Assembly: GCA_943735955.1 (NCBI GenBank)
Contig: OX030962.1
Span: 6,371,120-6,435,119 of the forward strand
Reading direction: 5' to 3'
Length of the DNA stretch: 64,000 nt
From: Piscicola geometra
Lineage: Eukaryota > Annelida > Clitellata > Hirudinida > Piscicolidae
Position numbers and translations under genes: made by a program
Notes under the pieces: model-generated
What the model was told of the DNA's origin: nothing
The model's input: only the letters and a program-made list of their open reading frames with translations
The model's database searches: none
Part shown: positions 38,298 through 64,000 of the stretch, one piece after another
Layout: every line of letters starts with the position of its first letter
How positions within the stretch are numbered: the first letter of the stretch is position 1

Positions 38298-39883
38298 CTA
38301 CTCATACTGTTTGGGCAATTGCAGTCCCACAATATTGGCTGACTCCTCGACACTCAACTGCTTGCGAGAGTAGGCTTTTCTAAGAGCCTGTGGTGTGGCG
38401 AGGAGTGATGAGTTGGAATCGAAAAGGAAAAGTAGTGTGATGGTGAAGAGAGCTTGTTCAATTTATATTTTCTAGACAAATACTGATCTGCTCTATGACT
38501 CATGGTTATGAGTATGAAAGTGAAAAAAGTAGGCAAATGAAGAGAAAAACTATCGAATAACCAAAAAATTAAATAAACGCTTTCTAAATGAACTTTCATC
38601 AATTTTATGTCATCTAAAACAGCCTTGCCTTTTCCAATAATAATCTATGCTTTCATTTTATCCATGTTTTAAGTCTTGGTCCGAGAAGCTATTTTCACAC
38701 TAATTTATTTTTTTATCATTTAACAATCTGTGAAACGATAGATTTATTTTATTGTTTGGTCTTTGTTTAATTTCAATTCAATACTCTTTGGTTTCGAGCG
38801 CTCTTGAATTGGATTAAAAAGCGCTATACATTTTTTGATTGATTGAGCGATAAAAAATGAAACGAACGCTGAGTTACAGTTAAGCAGAAGATTCTGCGAG
38901 TTGAATTATTATTGCAAATTTCGTATTACTATAGAATTGTTAATTAAGTTTTTAAAAATTAACCATTTGAGCAAAATAAAAATGAATAAAAAGAAAAAAA
39001 TCTTTTATCAACCCTTTTATAAACAAGAAAAAATTTTCAGGAAAAAGTCAGAATTCAGACAGTAAAGAAGAAGGAAAAAACGAAAAAGAAATTCCTGTAA
39101 TTATTGTGAGCTATTCATGCAAGTTGAGAAAGCGTCAACTGATACTGATCGAGCATAATTAAAGTTTGGCTTTGTCTCTTCAGACATTTCAATGCATTAT
39201 TTGTGTAGTAATTCTGATGCAATGAAGCTTTGAAAATTATTGTTTCACTAACATTCGATTCATCCTAACTAGGTAGATAAACCAAATGATTTCTTAGTAA
39301 GGAAGTAAAACCAAATTAAATATAAACAGATGCAAATCGAAATAGGATTGAAAAATATATATTTAAAAAATAATCTTTAAAAGATTATTTGGAATTTAAT
39401 ATTTTTTTAAATCTTAAGCCATATAACTATTCAATGGCAATCTACAAAATATCAAGTAGTTCATAACTCACACTGAGTTTTCTAGTGTTTTCGAGCAGAC
39501 AGGCGTAAGTTTCAGCCAGGTAGTCAAGTTCCTTGTGTTCCTTGCAGTGCACTTCGGCTGTGGGCAGGTGCCTCTTGTACTGCTGTATGATGTAGGAGTA
39601 GATGGGAGAACTGCTCAACTGTGTCTGTTTTGATTGGTTGAAAGATCATATTTTAAAAAATTATATTAAAAAAGATTCCTTTACAAAAAAATTCTAAATA
39701 GTTAATATTTGTGAAAATATCAGAAATATGCCAAGAATTATTATTTTTATATAATTGGTAATATTAATAAAGAATAAACCTTTAAATAAAACAACAATTT
39801 TACTTTTGACAAATGTAATAACATACTTTGTTAGGTTGCAGCAACTTCAACTCATATACTAGTTTTCGAAAGGTTTGATTCAT
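38298..39883 (-). CDS. FMC1: FMC1-like mitochondrial ATP synthase assembly factor
   Basis: Complete three-exon gene for a 99-residue protein: 39883-39827 (19 codons), 39624-39472 (51 codons), 38387-38298 (29 codons and stop). All junctions are phase 0 with donors GTATGT and GTGAGT. The N-terminus MNQTFRKLVYELKLLQPNK matches the family's short basic helix (LRxLLRELRxL). The core YSYIIQQYKRH and ELDYLAETYACLLENTRKL aligns with human FMC1 (YRYLVKAFRAHR; ELHFQAATYLCLLRSIRKH). The end, LSVEESANIVGLQLPKQ, aligns with RSVEESAGLVGLKLPHQ. It belongs to the LYR-like (Complex1_LYR) superfamily. The known role of FMC1 is assembly or stability of the F1 part of mitochondrial ATP synthase. Length fits (human 113). 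Exons of this size are easily missed by ORF-based annotation. It lies between CBL and the convergent membrane-protein gene. Confidence 0.9.
38793..38846 (+). mobile_element. SINE/LINE 3'-tail-like repeat, copy 2
   Basis: GAGCGCTCTTGAATTGGATT, AAAAAGCGCTATAC, then TTGATTGATTG, in the same order as 16666-16755 and 54103-54172. It lies in FMC1 intron 2. Confidence 0.55.
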
Positions 39884-41330
39884 TTTAAGTTAAAATTTTT
39901 AACTGCTCAGGCAGAGGTTAACTCCAGTTGCTAAAGGCGTAACTAAAAGTAAAATCTGTATTCTCTTGTTATTTTCGTTTCTTCAAAATTTGCATCCCTA
40001 GCGTTGATATTTACTTATATATTTTTTTTATTTATTTGAAATACTATCCAATAGAGTATTTTATTATATTTATTTACTTTATTGTGTTTATTTAGGAAAA
40101 TATAAACAAAAAAAGGCGATTCAAGAGAAAATGAAAATATTTATTTTGATTTATTTTAAATAAAAAAAAAAAGTTGAATTGAAATTCATTAAAGTTAAAA
40201 TTAGAACGAGCGGGTTGGCTTAGATGTTAAAGTCGTTGGACCTGCAACTGGTCACGAGTTTTAATCCCTGTTCAGCCAACCATGAGCTATCAATTACCTA
40301 GTGTATATGATGCGGTGTTTCACGACAGTTGGCGCATTATAAAAGGCATTATTAAAATAAGTAGCGCATTACGTCAGATATAAAACTGAACCAACATTTC
40401 CCATGTATTACTCGCAGTTTTTTCCAAAAATTCATTTCTATCTGAATTCAAATTAATTAAAAGAACACGTAACAGTGTTTATTCAACTTATTCTCCTATT
40501 TCCTATAACATAATTTTCTCCAAAAATCGTGCGCGTTAATATTTAAGCTAATCAGTATTTTAACGCGCTAATTTTGACAAGGCAAATTCTGTTATATATT
40601 TTTTATCCCCAAAAGATGGGAGAGTGAAGTTGAATGAATCTAAGAAAGTGATTAAAAGTTTATAAAATTAAAAAGCATTTCTTCAACGATTTAAATATAA
40701 TAATAAAATCAAGAAAATTCATTTAGTAAAATGGTCCATTATAGTATAATTTATACAAAATTCATTTTAAAAACTAAAGAAAATTATAAATAAAATCCAA
40801 AAAAATTATATAAATAATGAAAGATGTCACAAATTCAAGTTGAAGTAAAATGAACGGCAGCGAGTTTCGGCATTTAAACGCCTTTGAATCTAAAAAGCTT
40901 CAAGTCTTTTGAAGGAAGCTCAGAAATTAGTGATGTGCCAGATTAATTAAAATTTCACCTAATCCGAGCTAACTAATACGAAAAATACTAAAAATAGATT
41001 TATAATTCACTGGAGGCTTCAACAAATGAGAGTATTGTCAAATATAACGGTAAGTAAGCTGGCCATCTTGAGTAGTTCCAGGCAGTGTTGGTGCATCTCA
41101 ATTGAATACCTTAAGTGTAAATCCATCTCGCCTCAACGACATGTCTACCAGTGTTGAAACATGAGTCACACACGAATGCCAAGTTTAAATTACATCTTAT
41201 TATAAGCATGAACACACAGCATTTAAAAACTCCATGCTACACCTCAACACTGAATCTTCACCTCTACTCCCATCCTTCCTTTCCAACCCTTCTCTACCAC
41301 CAGCGATACCCACCCTGTACGTCACACAAT
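39884..41330. other. Intergenic stretch between FMC1 and CBL
   Basis: AT-rich DNA holding the FMC1 5' flank and the CBL 3' flank. The only recognisable item is a tRNA-derived element at 40209-40345. The plus-strand frame at 41151-41510 overlaps the last CBL exon antisense and is a shadow. Confidence 0.6.
40209..40345 (+). mobile_element. tRNA-derived SINE-like element or tRNA pseudogene
   Basis: GGTTGGC (40213-40219) can pair with GCCAACC (40275-40281) as a 7-bp acceptor stem, followed by A. Between them lie an A-box-like TGGCTTAGATGT (40216-40227) and a B-box-like GAGTTTTAATCCC (40256-40268). Downstream sequence GGCGCATTATAAAAGGC then ATTATTAAAA gives an AT-rich tail. The T arm has mismatches, so a functional tRNA is unlikely. 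Confidence 0.5.
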
Positions 41331-51318
<9,988 letters not shown>

Positions 51319-52121
51319 TTCAGCACTAAATAATTGTTCTTTTTTTAGTAAAATTTTATATGAATTTTGATTTTCTATCTTTTTAAAAAGCTAGTAGGTT
51401 TGCTTAGAATTCTAAGAAAACTTCCTGGTTGGGTTAACCGAGTTAAGGCAATGGTTTTAAAAGAGAATTCGATTAAAGTTAACTATGTTTTAAAATATCT
51501 TTTTAGTTTCAAAAAGTTTCACTGAAATTTTATATAAAGTATTATCGAAATGGATCTTTGTAACTCAATTTTTCTAATAAAATAGCCCATATTAGATAAT
51601 AATTTTTGTAAATAGGTTTATTTCATCTTGTTTAAATTATAAACATAACGGAATAATTAATCGAACATTTCGGGAAAAACTGTTTAACACAAAACTAAGA
51701 GTAGGGTTAAAGTAAAACAGTTCATGTGAAAATTATAAAATGTGAACACCTCAAATTAGCTGAAATATGAGTTTAAAGTCCGATTAGAGATGGTCTAAAT
51801 AAATACAGACTACCCTAAAATACAAAAATCTTCGGCCATCTTTAGTTTTAGGACACCATCATTTTTCGAAAAAATAATCGTTTTTTGGATCTTTTTCTCT
51901 TTTTTAATCGTCTATTAAAAAACTCGAATCTTGACAAAGTGCAATCATTGGTTTATATTTAAATGTCCAGGTGTATGTTTTCTATGTATGCTATTAAACA
52001 AAGGCAACATTATGAATTACGAATGTATAATGTGATTCAAAACATAGTTTTTCCTATTTGTAAAGCTTATTCATTTACTCTAATCGAATACTCAAATATT
52101 AAAATCAGCAAATAGTCATCA
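51319..52121. other. Intergenic stretch between CBL and the carbonic-anhydrase-related gene
   Basis: About 800 bases of AT-rich sequence with no gene, repeat array or clear motif that I can support. It must hold the CBL promoter or an upstream noncoding CBL exon. Confidence 0.55.
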
Positions 52122-54611
52122 TCAGCAGGCCTTGAAGGATCTGTAGACCTTTCTGCCGTTGAGTGGCTGCAATTCATGGCTGTTCTTCACAATTGGTCCG
52201 TTCTCATCGCGTAAGGTTTTAAGTCCGTTTATCTATGAATAAATAGTTTTAATTTAGTGAGGTTTTCTAGTGTTACTAAATGCTGTGTACACTTGTGTAC
52301 AAACTATTTTTTTAATACTGATAAACTAGTTTTAAAAACTTAGATATAACGCGTTTTAATGTGGCTCAAATAAGCTGATTTCAATGAAAAAATATTCTTT
52401 GTAGAATTCAAAAGTTTTGATTTTATTTAAGTATACTTTTACTATCATAAGATTCACTCTGAATCTACTGATTGCGTGACATCAAAAAGAGAAAAGTTTG
52501 AACGGCACTCACAAACTTCCTGGTGACGTTGAAGGGCTTTCTGAACACGACCCTCCTGTTGCATGTAGAATTAGCCTCGTTCATGAGACTGCCTATGTAG
52601 CGGAAATAATGGAGAGATGACTCTGGGAGGAGGTCTTGCAGAGTGAAGTCCTCTGGCAGATCCTCCATGTAGTCAGTGTCTGTGATTGTGCTTTGTGGGT
52701 GAGTTCATACGCAACTGTAGATTTACTCTTTAAAAATGGCAGTCATGACGAAATACTTTGACGTTTTTTATCGGTGAGCTGACCGACGGATGGAAAAACA
52801 TTGTCGATCGCAATACTTAGTTTTGAAAATCAATATTAAAAGATGTTATTTATTTATTTATTTGAAGATTAAAATATTCAATTTTTCACGTTGTTTGATA
52901 TGAAGACATTCACTAAAATATATACGAAGGATTTATTTAAATATTTTTCAACAATTTACTCTTGGACCGACTAGGCGGATTCAACTGCCAGTCTTTCCGA
53001 CTTAATGTAAGAAAGGCCGACAGACAAACGGGCTTTCGAGATGATTTCATTGGAGTAAATCACTTGAAAAGCGAAAGCATGAACCAGTTTCGAAACCAAG
53101 AACTAACTACAAACACTCTGACCAACTACAAACACCCAGACCAACTACAAATACTCTGACTAACTACAAATACTCTGACCAACTACAAATACTCTGACCA
53201 ACTACAAACACCCTGACTAACTACAAATACTCTGACCAACTACAAACACCCTGACTAACTATAAACACTCTGACTAACTACAAACAAATTGGAGCAAGTA
53301 CTGACCAGGATCGACGACTTGAGAAATGCCTTCCATCAATGCCCTCAATGCAGGCACGTCTTCAACCAGCTTGTCCTCTTGCTGCACAAAACCATTCACT
53401 CATGATTCACGAGACAATAAGCTAAAACTATATTTTAAAAAGTTATAACTTTAATTATTAAATAAAATAAATAGGAATAGAATCAGGTAGCCAAAAATCA
53501 TTCAAATCTGGGTATGAATAAAAATGTTGAAGATAAAAACTGGAAAAATGTGATGCAATTAACCTTCAGAAGAACTGAAACGATCACAAGGCCATTCTTT
53601 CTCTCAAAAGCTTTGCTCGAAGGTGTGAACTTGGAGTGTGCGAAGACCAGTTCCAGCTGAGGTTTTGTTGAAAATGAACAGCGTGGCACCAAACTAAGTG
53701 CCTAAATAAATTGAAAGCTGCCCATTCATGATGCTTTTGCGTGGAAATAGTTGAATAATAAATGAATAATTTATAACTACGTTATAATAATTAAGCTACA
53801 AATAGTTTCTATCGTATTAATGACAAATCTACTCTTTACAATTATTATTTCGGTTATCATCTTACTAACCTATGATTTATTTATTATGTTCTATGAAACA
53901 TTAACCGCATCACTAGAACCTCAGCATCAGAGAAGATGCCATCGATAGAGTGAGACGAGGGCCAGAAGATGTATATGGTTTCGAATAGATAACTTGCAGT
54001 GTCAATTATCGTGTAAGCTTTGACATTCAAGAAATTCATATAAACTGAAAAGAAGCAATGAATTGTGACTTAAACACACACCTAACTGCTTGAATCAATC
54101 CATCCATCAATCAATCAATCAATCAATCAATTGATTATGTAGCTTTTTATAATAAATTCAAGAGCGCTAAATTAATTGTATTTTACATTCTGTTCCAAAG
54201 TTGACGAAGAATGCGGCAGCAAGGGTGGGCAGAGTGCTGTTCCACTTGAATTTGACATTATTCATCAAGGGATCATCGACTGAGAAGGTGGAGTTCAAGT
54301 CGATCGGAGACATTCTTCTACCTTGCTGGCAATGCTCTGTGGAATTGGCAGTGATTTTATGCTCGTTTTACAAATTATAATTTACATTGAGTTAAAATTT
54401 GCAATGCATTTGAATAAATTTTTCTAATAACTTTCTTTTCAGAGAACTGTTTTGTTTGAAAAAATTTTATTTAAATATACATAGAAAAATCATGGAAAAA
54501 TACATTTAAAGTATGTCTGTGATTTTTGAAATAACTCAGCTTTGACTAACTAGCAAAAGTGAGAAGACCGCAGAACAAGAGGACTTGCAGACAGGGTAGC
54601 AACAATTTCAT
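52122..54611 (-). CDS. Secreted alpha-carbonic-anhydrase-related protein, probably without enzyme activity
   Basis: Seven exons, about 275 residues: 54611-54551, 54336-54187, 54044-53920 (or 53914), 53701-53564, 53381-53306, 52679-52513, 52232-52122; phases agree. A signal peptide (MKLLLPCLQVLLFCGLLTFA) precedes RMSPIDL, which matches the family's QSPIDI. LFETIYIFWPSSHSIDG aligns with the FHFHWG..SEHTVDG segment, PQLELVFAHSKF with the ELHLVHWNTKY region or its flank, and KNGLVIVSVLLK with PDGLAVLGVFLK. FTLQDLLPESSLHYFRYIGSL, VVFRKPFNVT and ELQPLNGRKVYRSF match the C-terminal half well. The two zinc histidines of FHFHW are Tyr and Phe here, and the Thr199-Thr200 pair after GSL is Met-Asn. Hydratase activity is therefore unlikely. 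It may act as a binding or matrix protein, as other CA-related proteins do; this is inference. The end of exon 3 is ambiguous by 6 bases. Confidence 0.82.
53105..53290. repeat. 18-bp tandem repeat in an intron of the CA-related gene
   Basis: Unit CTGACCAACTACAAACAC (variants CTGACTAACTACAAATACT), about 10 copies, close to the donor of exon 5 (53305). Confidence 0.9.
54103..54172 (-). mobile_element. SINE/LINE 3'-tail-like repeat, copy 3
   Basis: On the minus strand: AGCGCTCTTGAATTTATTAT, AAAAAGCTACATAAT, then (ATTG)n. It is in intron 2 of the CA-related gene; its AGCGCTCTTGAATT is identical to copy 2. Confidence 0.55.
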
Positions 54612-55411
54612 TTATATCTTTTTTTGGAAAGCTGTTTCGAACTTTAAAAAGAATTACTTGAATGAAAGATCAATTTCAAACGGCTTTGAGAACAATCAGA
54701 ATGTAGTATTTATACTAATTTGGTGAATTAAAAAAAAAAATAAACTCACTGTTAATTTTAAAAAGATGAAACGTTGGCAGAAAATAAATTTCTGAAAACT
54801 TGTTCATTTACTATGCAACTAGAATGTTTCATTACAATCTTCCCACCTTAACAAGAAGATATGCGCAACTTCTGACATTCTGCCTAACTGTAAAACTTCA
54901 GCGAAAACTCAATGAAGAAAAAGAATTTAGCGACCTGCGTGAGATAAAATCTATTTTTTAGTCGTTGATTAGCTGTACGGAAACATACTCCTGCGAAAGT
55001 CATTTCCGAGAAATAAATGAATAAATAATCGAGAAATGAGAAAACATCTTGTGATAAGTATACTAAAAGGTATAGTTTTATAGGCTTTGTAAATGTAAAA
55101 AAATCCTGAATAAAACTTCATAAACGAAATTGACAGAAACTAAGGTCTTTCCCGGGTTTGATACCTCATCGCCACCTCCGAAATGGCCTCTTTGCTTTGT
55201 CGACGACAAATCTACACGATTTGCATGATTTATTTTGAAACTATTAAAAATATAATTAGTAGAATTTCTCGCATCGATGCTTTGAAAATCAACAAAATAT
55301 ACAATAAGCAACGGCACTGGAAACAAACCATGTTAAGGACAACACCCACAATGACAATAAAGCTTTAAACATACACACGCACAGACACATACACACACAC
55401 ACAGACATACG

Positions 55412-55445
<34 letters not shown>

Positions 55446-55902
55446 CACAAACACACACACACACACAAACACACACAAACACAGTGATTAAATAATAAAA
55501 TATATATAAAAACAAAAAAACAAATATGATGTAAAGAAATAGTTTCACGAAGTCGTTAATCTCTAACAAGAATGATTGGCAAGATGCCAATTAGAATAAT
55601 CTAAATAAAAGTGATTTAAAAGTTAATTTTAAATACTATAAATTTAAAAACCATTTAACAAAGATATGGCTAAATAAGTGACTAGAAATAATATAATGGA
55701 ATAACGCATTACACTCATCTGAAGGAATATTGGGAAGGTTTTGCACATTGCAAGCAGACAAGGTACATTTGCAAAAAGATCTAAAAAATAAATGTGAGTC
55801 TGATTAGTATGAAATAATGCACAAAAAGCTAGTGAGTCTATAGATACAAATCACTATTTTAATAGAAAAGAGAGTTAAATTGATTTGAAAATACTATGCG
55901 GA
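54612..55902. other. Intergenic stretch between the CA-related gene and ABL
   Basis: 5' flank of the CA-related gene and 3' flank of ABL. Contains a CA microsatellite at 55374-55485 and otherwise AT-rich sequence. The short frames at 55078-55368 have no recognisable similarity. Confidence 0.6.
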
Positions 55903-63857
<7,955 letters not shown>

Positions 63858-64000
63858 CTGATGAGGTCATGATTATGATGATTATGACGATGATGATTAT
63901 GATGATTATGATGATGATGATGATGATGATGAGTTTTAATTATGAGGGTATTTAAACTTAGTTTTACGCTAATAAAAACTTGAAATAAAATAAATATTAT

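Noticed and set aside
53914..54044. Longer version of CA-related exon 3 (ending VL before GTGATG)
   Set aside because: Not excluded; both donors keep frame. The shorter end is given because it keeps the HSIDG-to-AE spacing seen in the family.
55183..55368. 61-codon plus-strand open frame near the ABL 3' end
   Set aside because: No similarity and low-complexity AT-rich content; treated as chance.

Overview
This is eukaryotic DNA, probably from a lophotrochozoan animal (an annelid such as a leech would fit, but the species is not proven). The evidence is multi-exon genes with GT-AG introns, many of whose intron phases could be chained exactly, metazoan-only families (ABL kinase, CBL, LZTR1), AT-rich intergenic DNA, tRNA-derived SINE-like elements and an extraordinary load of micro- and minisatellites. 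Most long open frames in the window are repeat artefacts. The real genes were rebuilt exon by exon from protein similarity, splice signals and phase agreement.

Layout, left to right. 521-3639 (-): first two coding exons of a receptor with an ANF/guanylyl-cyclase-type ligand-binding domain behind a very long Thr/Asn-rich leader. 8468-20745 (-): complete LZTR1 orthologue, 21 exons, kelch repeats plus two BTB-BACK modules. 25546-35393 (-): complete CTD small phosphatase (CTDSP/SCP type), 7 exons, with a long Gln/Asn-rich tail. 36337-37256 (+): small multi-pass membrane protein, the only plus-strand gene. 38298-39883 (-): complete FMC1 orthologue, 3 exons. 41331-51318 (-): complete CBL E3 ubiquitin ligase, 16 exons, with TKB domain, linker tyrosines, RING finger, proline-rich part and UBA. 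52122-54611 (-): secreted alpha-carbonic-anhydrase-related protein that has lost zinc-binding and catalytic residues, 7 exons. 55903-63857 (-): ABL tyrosine kinase from the P-loop to the F-actin-binding C-terminus; its SH3/SH2 exons lie beyond the right edge.

The genes do not form an operon, but two neighbours are functionally related: ABL is a tyrosine kinase, CBL is a tyrosine-kinase-directed ubiquitin ligase. LZTR1 (a CUL3 adaptor for RAS-family GTPases) is about 20 kb further on.

The most unusual signal is the relation between tandem repeats and splice sites. Several intronic arrays begin exactly at an exon edge and their unit contains a copy of the adjoining splice site. The clearest is LZTR1 intron 6, where a 31-bp unit containing the exon-6 donor is repeated over about 1.7 kb. 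Similar cases occur in LZTR1 intron 19 (copies of the acceptor), two ABL introns, one CTDSP intron and the receptor's intron 1. Many other donors run straight into GGAT- or GT-type repeats, and many acceptors are the end of CA or ATC repeats. Repeats have also entered coding exons (poly-Thr, poly-Ser, poly-Asp and Asn tracts in the receptor, LZTR1, CBL and CTDSP).
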